Positions 55,318 through 64,000 of a DNA stretch of 64,000 bases are shown piece by piece. Each line of letters starts with the position of its first letter. Within the stretch, counting starts at the first letter, position 1. Origin of the DNA: Phytophthora quininea (lineage: Eukaryota > Oomycota > Peronosporomycetes > Peronosporales > Peronosporaceae); assembly GCA_011947345.1 (NCBI GenBank), contig JAAVTG010000302.1:2501-66500 (forward strand). The letters run 5' to 3'. The translations under genes and the position numbers were made by a program. A model generated the notes under the pieces. It saw only the letters and a program-made list of their open reading frames with translations, ran no database searches and was not told the origin of the DNA.

Positions 55318-57731
55318 TTAGCGAAACTCGCTGAAAACTCGCCCCATCCACGACTTGCTTTTATCGGCGTCACCGCCGTCGTTGACGATATCAGTGGTGC
55401 TTGTGCTCTTTGAGTCGATCGCTTCGTCCTTCGCTTCATCTTGCGACTTGCGGTCCCGCCAGTTCGGCTTGTTGCCTCCACTCTGGTTCCGGTTGCTGTT
55501 TCGATTAATGAATCGCTGGAGCCCACCTTGTCTCCTATTCCCTCCGTCACGCTGTACATACCGCTGTCCGTTCGGAACACCACTCGTCCACCGAGTCTTC
55601 CTCTCTTCGCGATTGTATGTCGTATTGATCAGACCCTGCTCCACCAGCTCCAGCACGCGCTCTTTGAATTCCAACGCGAGATCCTTCTCTACAAAAGTAT
55701 CCTCGAAGCGGAACGACAGCCACAGATACAAGTCAATGATCTTGGCCTTGATCTCAACATCTCCCAGAGCTTCCGCCGTTCGTGGAGCGTATTTGGGCAG
55801 GTAAATGTCGAGCTTGACACTCTGTCCAGTGGAGTGCGCACGAGCGTATTCAAGGAAAACCTTACGAGCTAATGGGTTACGGAGACTCACGGGAGACATA
55901 CAGAACGTGAATCGATCCGACAGTGTGAGTTCTGTGTCACGTAGCAGTGTAGCCGCATCCTTCATATCCTGGTGGTTGCACATGAAGTAGTCACCGTCTA
56001 GACGCGCTAACATGACGTACTTGTCCACGAGATCGGCCAAGTCAGAGATGCCAGGGAGCTGTTTGGCGAACTCTTCCATCTGATCTGAGGATGGGAACAG
56101 TCCCGCAGACGTTAATGGGATTGGAACTTCTTCATTCGACTCCTTGAGGTATTCCAGGTCCTCTTCCAGCAGACAAGTCGCAGTGCCAGAGTCATAATCA
56201 CTTCCGGAGCGTCCTGCTCGACCAGCGATCTGCTTCGCTAGAGCGGGAGGGATATCGATCATGCCACCTTTGCCCCCGAGTATTTCTTCACTGTAGCGAA
56301 CACGATTCGGCGGATATTCAAGTTCAGCCCCATACCGATGGCGTCAGAGGCGACGAGAATGTTAAAGTCGTTGTTGCGGTCGTTAAACAGTCGAGCCTGT
56401 TGCGAGCGCGTCTCTGGGGGCAGCTGGCCGTAGATAATGCAGCACTTTTGTCCAGTCTTCACCTCGATATCACGTTTGATCTGGAAAATGTCACGACGAG
56501 AGAACGCCACGACACAGTCGCCTGGCCGGATATGTTGGTACGACTTCAAGTGCGTCGTCTCAATCTCTAATGGTGACCGACGTTCATACGACCGCAGCTC
56601 AAAGTCGTCTCCAGTCGTCTCAGCGAACTTCTTAACCAGCGGCAAAGCCTCTCCAGAGCCACAGACGTGAATCTCATTCGCCTGCAGCCCAAACAGCGCG
56701 CGCGTCCAGGCCCAACCGCGCTGCGGATCGCCAATCAGCTGAATCTCATCAATCACAGCGACATCCCATGGACGGTTGATGTTCGCCATCTCGACAGTAC
56801 ATGCTACGTGAGTGGAGTACGGCACGATCTTCTTCTCCTGTCCAGTCACCAGTGAAGTGTATAGTCCGTCCGCATTCAAGCGCTCGAAAATCTCCAGCGC
56901 TAGCAGACGCAGGGTCCGCAATAGATACCACCGTCGTCTCCAGCCTGTTTTAATCTCTCTAACGCCTGATGTGTCTTACCGCTATTCGTCGGTCCTTCGT
57001 GGTAAATAATCTTCCTCTTCATGGCCGTCGCGTAGGGATACATCTCGTGGGGCAATCTCAAGTCCGTCAGCTGCTGCAGCGACAGCATATTGTCGCTGTC
57101 TTCGTCCGTCGATAAGAAATTGTTCATCTTGGCGAAGTTGAGAAAGAACGGGTAGAAGATGAACGAGTTGTGCTTCTTGACGTCGTCCAGATCCTACAAA
57201 ACAACAGCAGTTAGTGTTTTCGTTTCAAACATCTCCAATAAAGCATTAATCGCACTCTTCCAAAGGCCAGGAGCTCCTCTTGATCGTCGAAATACTTGTG
57301 CGGTTCCATCAGAAAGTTTTGCGGAAAGTGGACGCCGCCAGCGCCCATTCCGAAGGGTTCATGCCAGCCTCCACCACCAGTTCCTTGGCCTCGTAATTCC
57401 TCGGGAAGGTGCGCATCCGCCGGTTGATTCGCTTGGCTAGATCTGACGGCCACTTGACACGTTGCAGCTCTTTGGAGGGCGCTGCGTCGGCCTTAACAGC
57501 CGCAGAAGCAGTCGAGTATGCGCGTAAACGTATACCATTGTGTATATCTGACTTTCCCTTCGGGTACTGGGCGGTGGACGATAAAACTTGAACGGTTGGA
57601 AGCGCAAGACGCGCAGCTTCACGCAGATGTGCACGGTGCTGCAGCGTCGCCGCTCTGGGCAGCGAACGCAGCGGCAACGCACGAGCCAAGCGAAGCATGG
57701 CCAACTGACGCTCTCGAACTGCGATGGCCAC
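55318..57731 (-). CDS. SUPV3L1: SUV3-like mitochondrial RNA helicase
   Basis: A Ser/Arg/Leu-rich N-terminus is a mitochondrial presequence. A 62-bp intron (57194-57255) follows exon 1. The helicase core has [18 protein letters not shown] (Walker A), [20 protein letters not shown] (DEIQ box), [29 protein letters not shown], and the [11 protein letters not shown] motif VI. The C-terminus is basic, with a Gly/Arg/Asn-rich tail. It unwinds RNA in the mitochondrial degradosome. The frame slips at CCC near 56915, GGGGG near 56270 and a C/T run near 57315; one extra base at each site restores perfectly conserved sequence. The gene is thus probably intact in reality. Confidence 0.92.
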
Positions 57732-57758
57732 AGAATTTAAGCTAATGGTGTAATCATT

Positions 57759-58400
57759 CTAAGAATGGGTACACATGTTATAGTTGCCTTTCCAGCAGAA
57801 AAATTGGAAGTATTTTAAGTAAGAAATCGCATCCCAGGCAAGCAGTAGCACCCACGGCAACCTGAATCGCTGGATCGGTGGAAAATTGTCGGGTGCTAAT
57901 ACTTTCTCCATCAAGTTGAAAGCCTTTCTTGGCTCACGAATGACAAGCCAGTTGATAATGATCCACAAACAACAGCTATCCGTCGAGACCCAACAAAGGC
58001 TACAGTTCTCGTTCTGATCAGTGAGTAGCGCCATGACGGGACAGTTCGAAGTACATGTATAATCGAGTGCAATATAAGCTGAGCCACCGCCTGGTGCACG
58101 TGGAATTCTTCAACTTTTTCTTCACTTCGATGACCATTTTGGCAGACTCTTCCCTCGTGCTTCAAGACGCAATGCCGCTTCTCCCTGATAATACCGTCAG
58201 GGTACCTGATCATTTCTTCGACCGTCGTGAGGGCTGGTAAAACGTTCACAATGAGCAGACCGAGCTCCGCACTGGGCGACATGTCGAGTTTTCTCCTCAG
58301 CCAGGAGTAAAATTCGGCCTCATCCACATAAACGTCGAGATGCGTCCTGGTAAGCTCCTGATGTAGCAGTAGAACACCACAACTTTAGGCTCGCAAACCG
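57759..58400 (-). pseudogene. Crinkler-like remnant, minus-strand copy
   Basis: Pieces in three frames read VDEAEFYSWLRRKLDMSP, then PDGIIREKRHCVLKHEG, then VHQAVAQLILHSI, and finally MALLTDQNENCSLCWVS with RKAFNLMEKVLAP. The order and the LLTD...W motif resemble the middle part of oomycete Crinkler effectors. Frame changes and no start mark it as a remnant. It diverges from a related plus-strand copy at 58540-59733. Confidence 0.4.
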
Positions 58401-58539
58401 TTCGGGTGTAAATCCACATGATCCGGAGCTTCTGCCGTGATTGCATACACCATTTTGAACCAGACATTTCGCCACGGAACCTGAACAATCAGTGCGGTCT
58501 CCTTATCCTGACCACAACCACCGATATTTTTTTTTCAAA

Positions 58540-59733
58540 GCTAACGCAGTACCGCAACACAGTGCGTCTCGGCTTGAGTAACCTCGCAAATCGTCCAGAA
58601 GGGGCTCGTCGGGATGACTGCGCGCATACTGTCCAGCCACAGCTTCTCGGAGGTCGTCCATGGCTGAGTCGACGCCGACTCGCTGCGAGTGGAATACCGT
58701 TCGAGTATACTAAGACGTACCAGGTTTTCATAACTTTGGATAATGAAGACTCGGAAGCCAAGAGCGATCAGTGAGAAATCTCACACTTTGGTCGATTCCC
58801 GATGCTCAGTTGCTACAAGTCTGACTCGATGTTGATGTAGATATGACCGACTTGGTCATGGAAGTTAAATACAGTCACCCCGACGAACTCGGTCTGAGCG
58901 GTCTGCGTGTTCATATGAGCGCCGAGTCACTGAAATGCGGAGGTACTCCTTTGAATATCAAAGAACTGCTCGCTCATTGTGGTCGGTCCGTAAAATCTGC
59001 TCTTATTGTACGCGTTCCTTGGCAAAGACAGTGGTGTGCGGAAACCCGGAGGAATGGCCAGAAAAGCTGGCTGTGATGGTCTTACTCAAACCGTTTGCGA
59101 GTTCCGAGGCGCTGTTTTCCGTCTTTTGAAGAAAACAATTACCGTGTCGCAATCTGGGCCACCTCAAAGTCTTTTGAACGAAGCAAACGATCGAAGAAGA
59201 AGCTGGACGATATGGCCGAATATTGCGCTCGGCCGGACACCGAACGAGGCGAAGCTGTCAACATTTTGCTGGGCATTTCGCAGTCCAATGTTGAAAGGCG
59301 GATCGCTGCTCTAGAAAAAGTCGATAAACAAGCTGACTTGTGGTGTGCAATGCGATTACCGAGATCTTGCATTAGTCTGTTTGGAGGCGCCGATGCGACC
59401 ATGGGCAGAATCACGGGCGACGAAGAAGTGTCCAAATTGATGCATCAGCTATAGAAGGTGATCGAAGTGAAATGAAATCTTGAAAACGTTCATGTTGGTG
59501 AGGCTGTAGTCGAGTTGATCGCACTCGATTTAAGATCGAAGCAACCCGTGGCAGCTCTGCTCACGGACTTGAATGAGAGCTGGAACTTTTATTGGGTTTC
59601 GAATGAAAGCAGCGGTGAGAAAGCCGTGGTCGGCTCGCTCCCCATTCGCTTTCAAATTGATGAAGAAGCTACTATCGCCCGACGATTTCTTCCCGACGAC
59701 CCGCTTCAAATTAACGTCGGTTCAACCGCGTGA
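58540..59733 (+). pseudogene. Crinkler-like remnant, plus-strand copy
   Basis: Readable pieces are DELGLSGLRVHMSAESLKCG, then KSALIVRVPWQ (near 58990), a region with FEENNYRVAIWATSKSFERS (near 59125) ending at 59454, and PVAALLTDLNESWNFYWVS (near 59548) to 59733. The last piece matches the minus-strand copy. The ALIVxVP signature is common after the N-terminal part of Crinklers. At least three frame changes. No signal peptide seen. Confidence 0.4.
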
Positions 59734-59811
59734 GACAGAGCTTTGAGATTAAATTAGATGGTTCTACTGCTTGAAATTGCAGCTCCCCGACACCGACACT
59801 GTCATTGCAGC

Positions 59812-61648
59812 ATGCCGAACAGAGTTCACGTCAAGTCTTCAGCCAGTCGTCCACTCTCACCGCTCAAACAGAAACTCTTTCGTGCTTGGCATCGAAGTCA
59901 AATTGGTCACCGAAGCGAGTACTCCGTGGAGCGATTACTGGCATTCCGAGATTACCATGAGCGCACATCGACAGCCCGAGCCATTGCAGTTTGCATGTTG
60001 ACGCCGATCCCTGCCCTTTCAGTCACTATTGCCATCGATTCCATTCCGCTGGAGTCGCCATCGCTCGGGTGGAAAGCCAACTACGCGTTTTGGCTGCGAC
60101 TTTTTGCGGCGTTAATTACCGTCTCTGTGGGTTTCGTACTTGAGCTTCGAGAAGTGGTGGTGGAGAGAGCGATTTCATGCACTGGAAGCGTGTTGATCAC
60201 ATTATGTGCAGCGGTGTTTTACGTGTCTTCAACTATGCTCGCAGCAGCATTATGGGAGTTCCCAGTCCCGGGTGGATATGTGTTAATGGTTGCACCGTAC
60301 GTCTTATTTTTCGCAGTTGCTACGGTGTTGGTGATCGGTCCTCGAGTAGTGATGGAGACGCCATTGCTACGGCAACAACTCACGTCTCATTTCTTAATCG
60401 TCACCTCGCACGGAGTTGTGGGCATCGCGTACCCTCTCTTCAGCGCTGCTTTCAACCGACTCTCGGGGATCGAGCAAACCGCTCTGTTGATGCTGTTGCC
60501 CTTCATCAAAACTGGCACCAAACAGATCGTTGCCAAAGCGGCCGACAAGCTCCATGAATTCGTCGGCCCAGTCGTCGTCTTTTCCGTCGACGCTTTCAAT
60601 GTTTACTACACGGTCATCTGCATGCAAGCAGCGACTTCGACGCTCACGACCATCCTCATCATGGTTTCGGATAGCTTCCACGCTGTGATCGCTGTTCGAG
60701 ATATCTTCCGGCACGCAAAAATCGGGAAATCTCGACACGAATCTTGTCTGTCTGGATTGTCGGGATCGGTTAACTATCTTAATGACCTGCCAGCGATGCT
60801 TCAGCAGATTTTCGAGGCCCCACGACACGCAGACAACGCATTCGCATCTCGGCTCCATTTCCATTGCCACTATCACAAGAGAGTTCAGCTTGCATGAAGG
60901 AGTTGGCACGGCTAGCTAGCAGCGCGAAAATCGCCAGTCTCAGTCGGATATCAAACGGCCATGGTCTGATAATTGGTGAGAAAGTAGATGCAGCAAACAA
61001 TGCTTTCCCAAGCGTAGCCACGGTCAAGCATCACCAAATTGCTCCAACTAGCCCAGTCACGAAACGCGGTCCACCACAACCAGAGAAGGGCATCATCGGT
61101 AGACCACTGCTCGTGTCTTCCTTAACTTTGAAGCGGCAGGTGGCAATGTTGACAAACCAAGCCGCTGAGCGAGTCGTGTGGGACGCATTGAAAGCTCTTT
61201 TCCATGCCGAGTATTTCGTGATGTCTGAGTATCTGGAATTCATATTGCCCATGGTCTACGCCATCTACCTTGCAGTCATCTACCATCTACCGGTGGCAGC
61301 ATACTACCCTAGCACAAAGTCAATGACGCTGTACAAATTCGAGTCAACTTTGGTGAGTATCATCATCTTCGCCTTGATCGAGTTCGTTTCGTTCCTGGGT
61401 CTGCTGGCTCTGCTGCGTCGGAAGTTCGGGTTTTCGCCATTGCACCAGCTCGCGTTTGTCCTGGAGACTCAAAGCCGAACTCTTCAGGGACATCTTATGG
61501 TCTGGAACATTTACATTCTTCACCTCAACCTCATCCATGTCGGTAAGTTGACCAAACATCGTCACACCACTCGTGTTCAAACTAATTCGACTTCTATGCT
61601 TGTGAAGGTGCCGCCATGTTCATCCAGCCAGACCATCCCGCCACTTAA
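59812..61648 (+). CDS. Oomycete multi-pass membrane protein, two exons
   Basis: The N-terminus SEYSVERLLAFRDYHERTST is the recurrent start of a large Phytophthora membrane-protein family. Helices are seen at about residues 55-70, 90-110, 120-145, 160-180, 200-215, 250-270 and 280-300. After a frame change near 60885, two further helices (MVYAIYLAVIYHLPVAAYY and LVSIIIFALIEFVSFLGLL) precede GFSPLHQLAFVLETQ, which is also family-typical. A 65-bp intron (61543-61607) leads to a short last exon with stop at 61648. Function unknown; possibly a transporter or sensor. Convergent with UTP25 to the right. Confidence 0.65.
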
Positions 61649-61708
61649 AATCGAAAGCCTTTTGCGTTCACGTGCATCAATGTGTATCCAGTCAATATCT
61701 CTATGTCT

Positions 61709-64000
61709 CTAGCAGAAGAGGAAGGTGGGTTTGGCTGCTTTGGCCTGACACATGCGCTCAGCTCGTTTGTTCCCTACAATACGTTGCATCCGCAGCAGAT
61801 CCAGTCTGGTGAACAGCGCAATGGAGGATTTACCGTCCGTGCTGTCTGCGAGACTACCATCCTGACCGGAGTGACTATCCCCACTGGGCAGCAGGTTCAT
61901 CATCTCAGCGTAGAAGTCGCCCATGACGGGAAGTCCGTACCAGATGAGTTGGTGAACGCCGCGGATCTGCAGTTGGTGGTAGAAGTGGAATCGCTCCGTG
62001 TACAGCATGACGTGGCAGTGGCCATGGAAGAAACTCGTGCGTGCTCGAGACACCTGCTTGGAGGTAGTGTACTCGCAGCACTGTACGCTTCGGATGAGCT
62101 TCTTGTTCATCGTCTCGTTGAACAAGTTGCGTACACGCACATAGTCAAAGTACGACGGAATGAAGATCAGTACATGCTTGCGTGGGTGGTCTAGCAGAGG
62201 CTCGAACACGTGCTTCTTAAAGTAAGCGAAGCGCAGCTCCACTTCGTCCTTGGCTGTGAGGCGCCCGGAGTGGTCCAAGTCTGCACGCTGGAAGATCTGC
62301 TTGACCTGCGGCACTACACGGGAGATCGACGCTGATCCATCGGCAGCATCGTATCGCCGTACGTACTTGACTACGCCAGCAATATTGCGGCACGTTTTAC
62401 TAACGAGGGCATTCAAAGCCGGCTCGACCCCATGGGCGAACACCACCGTCTGTCTGAAGTACGAAGCCAGGAAGGCCAAGTTCCACTCGCGTACGCGAGC
62501 AAAGTCTGCGTTAGGCGCCTCCTTTGGCTGCATGTTTGTTGCTCGTAAAACTGTTCGCAAATGCTCCAAGTTTTGCATCGCCATCAAACTGGCCGAGTCT
62601 ACGATACACACTTCGATGGTGGAGAGGAAATCGCTCGATAGCGTCATGTCTTTCGGGTCGTCCACCTCATCGAGCACTGCAATTTCGTCTCCAAGTTGCT
62701 GACGGAGACCAAGAGGCGACGCGATGATGATGTCGGCGTGGTGGTACTCGCTGTAGAAGCGAACTGCCTTGCGAGAGAAGGACATTCCTAACTGAAAGCA
62801 ATCGTCGTTGTTTCCTTCCGCAAACACTCGCTGCCACTCCTTCGAGTTGGTGTCTTTGTGTGCGTTTTCCTCTTCGTCGTCCTCGTCTTTTGCGCTTCCA
62901 AACTCGCTAAAGAAGCGGTCCTTATTGTGGAAGGTATTGACCGACTCTGGCAACAGCTCCAGCAGGTGGTTCACAAAAGCCACGGCAGCACTTCGCAGAG
63001 GAAGCAGCACAAGGACGCTGGCACGACAGAAGCCCTGATCTCGGTACTCCTTTTCCTCCTCGTCCTGCGGAGGGTCAGACTCGCGCTTCTTGATACGCTC
63101 GTTATTTCTCACAACCGTATCGCGAGCCTTCAGCACGTGGTTCAGCACGTGCATGGCGCTCAGCTGCCGAAGTGTCGCCGTGTTCTCGTACGTCTGGCCG
63201 GCGAAAAAGACGTCCGTGTACGCAGCCATTTGCTGTGACAGCGTGTGCTCCACCGATCCCTTAGGGAACGCCGAATCTGCATCCAGTCCACGCTGTTTCC
63301 AAGTCGCTAGCAATCGAGAACGCACGTGCTTCTTCTTCACCAGCGCGGCATCCGGCAGCGTGACAACACCCGCGACCCCCTTCAGCTCTTCTTCTGCACC
63401 ACTACGATACGACACGTCGTACTTCTCCTCCTCCAGTCCTGGCAATTTCACCGCAGAAAACTTCCTCACCTGCGCATCAAATTTCTTGGCATCCTGCTCG
63501 GTAAATGAACTAAGCAAATAGCGTCGACGGTACGGGTCTTCCTGGTCTTCCTGGTCCTCCACTTCTTCTACAACCTCGTCTTCTTCTTCCATCTCTTCAT
63601 CTACAACCTGGTCCTCTTCTTTATCGTTGTCTTCTTCTTGCTCGTCTTCCTGTGGAATTTCATTGCCGTCTTCATCCACTACAACTTCTTCATACTCTTC
63701 CCCGTCTTCTTCCTCTTCCTCCTCCTCCTCCTCTTCTGCTGGTTTGAACGTCTTTACAAACTCTGCAAAGACCTTATTCTCCTGTACATCTAATTCTTCT
63801 TCATCGCTGCTGCTTTCCTCCTCCTGGTCTTGTGGCTGTTGTTGTTGGTCCTCTTCTTCCTCTTCTGACTCTTGACCGTCCTTGTACATGGCATTTGCAG
63901 TGCGTTCTCTCGTCAGCTGCAGCTGCTCTCTCTGCCAGCTCTTCTTGTCCTCGACCGACGCGAAAAACTTGCGGCTTTTGGCCCGCTCCGCCAGTTTCCG
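61709..64000 (-). CDS. UTP25: U3 snoRNP protein UTP25, 5' end outside window
   Basis: The frame is open from the window edge to the stop at 61709, at least 763 residues; the first ATG inside (63889) lies within an already coding region, so the start is probably beyond 64000. A long acidic Glu/Asp/Gln stretch is followed by the Utp25 domain, with ADIIIASPLGLRQQLGD (near 62710), VCIVDSASLMAMQNLEHL (near 62580), KHVLIFIPSYFDYVRVRN (near 62140), MLYTERFHFYHQLQIRG and HQLIWYGLP (near 61940). This DEAD-helicase-like protein without catalytic motifs works in the nucleolus in 18S rRNA maturation. The intact frame over 2.3 kb contrasts with neighbours. Confidence 0.92.
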   Translation of the reverse strand, partial: RKLAERAKSRKFFASVEDKKSWQREQLQLTRERTANAMYKDGQESEEEEEDQQQQPQDQEEESSSDEEELDVQENKVFAEFVKTFKPAEEEEEEEEEEDGEEYEEVVVDEDGNEIPQEDEQEEDNDKEEDQVVDEEMEEEDEVVEEVEDQEDQEDPYRRRYLLSSFTEQDAKKFDAQVRKFSAVKLPGLEEEKYDVSYRSGAEEELKGVAGVVTLPDAALVKKKHVRSRLLATWKQRGLDADSAFPKGSVEHTLSQQMAAYTDVFFAGQTYENTATLRQLSAMHVLNHVLKARDTVVRNNERIKKRESDPPQDEEEKEYRDQGFCRASVLVLLPLRSAAVAFVNHLLELLPESVNTFHNKDRFFSEFGSAKDEDDEEENAHKDTNSKEWQRVFAEGNNDDCFQLGMSFSRKAVRFYSEYHHADIIIASPLGLRQQLGDEIAVLDEVDDPKDMTLSSDFLSTIEVCIVDSASLMAMQNLEHLRTVLRATNMQPKEAPNADFARVREWNLAFLASYFRQTVVFAHGVEPALNALVSKTCRNIAGVVKYVRRYDAADGSASISRVVPQVKQIFQRADLDHSGRLTAKDEVELRFAYFKKHVFEPLLDHPRKHVLIFIPSYFDYVRVRNLFNETMNKKLIRSVQCCEYTTSKQVSRARTSFFHGHCHVMLYTERFHFYHQLQIRGVHQLIWYGLPVMGDFYAEMMNLLPSGDSHSGQDGSLADSTDGKSSIALFTRLDLLRMQRIVGNKRAERMCQAKAAKPTFLFC

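Noticed and set aside
63700..63860. CTTCTC-type microsatellite
   Set aside because: It encodes the acidic N-terminal region of UTP25 in a continuous frame, so it is coding low complexity.
63627..63875. Ser-rich plus-strand frame
   Set aside because: Antisense of the acidic Glu/Asp tract of UTP25; no independent coding evidence.

Overview
The window looks like nuclear DNA of a plant-pathogenic oomycete, most likely a Phytophthora or close relative. It carries necrosis-inducing NLP genes, Crinkler-like effector remnants, an oomycete AA17 copper oxygenase, a PH-less cellulose synthase of CesA3 type, and short 53-78 bp GT-AG introns. Several genes sit behind oomycete core promoter elements (an Inr of YTCANTYY type, once followed directly by an FPR of CAWTTTNYY type). 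The species is not identified from the sequence.

Data quality shapes the reading. Many conserved genes (calreticulin, SUV3 helicase, CCA-adding enzyme, selenoprotein F-like, AA17, the Merlin transposase) break frame at a run of identical bases, and one extra base usually restores the conserved frame. This points to systematic homopolymer under-calling, so single-frameshift genes are listed as CDS with the break noted. Only genes with deletions or several kinds of lesion are called pseudogenes.

Layout. 0-10 kb: a membrane protein, a broken NLP, the CCA-adding enzyme, an ankyrin-repeat gene, an antisense NLP relic and a three-TIR protein with a CHORD-like zinc tail. 10-13.6 kb: no convincing gene. 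13.6-17.1 kb: a WRKY19-like zinc-repeat protein, a dual-specificity phosphatase and an SMP-30/gluconolactonase. 17.7-21.8 kb: an NLP, a complete hAT transposon with an 8-bp target duplication, and a Crinkler-like fragment split by it. 21.8-25.6 kb: a SINE-like insert, a TMEM144 half-gene, YAE1 and two unknowns. 25.9-32.3 kb: calreticulin, an NLP/Crinkler scrap that copies the 18-21 kb locus, an acyltransferase-3 protein, a selenoprotein F-like ER protein and the mitochondrial calcium uniporter.

32.5-45.4 kb: V-ATPase subunit G, two HTH proteins (one fused to a degenerate uracil phosphoribosyltransferase-like domain), an inositol polyphosphate 5-phosphatase, a lineage-specific protein, a tetraspan membrane protein, a complete Merlin transposon and the AA17 enzyme. 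45.6-50.6 kb: CesA3 and a divergently transcribed secreted membrane protein. 50.7-52.8 kb: a decaying Fanzor nuclease gene. 53.4-64 kb: a zinc-finger/F-box/XPA-like protein, SUV3, two divergent Crinkler-like remnants, a multi-pass membrane protein and UTP25, which runs off the right edge.

Housekeeping genes are interleaved with effector and transposon debris. The strongest novelty candidates are the Fanzor, the triple-TIR/CHORD-like protein, the HTH-UPRT pseudoenzyme fusion, the Sec-less selenoprotein F-like gene, and the two complete DNA transposons with exact target-site duplications.
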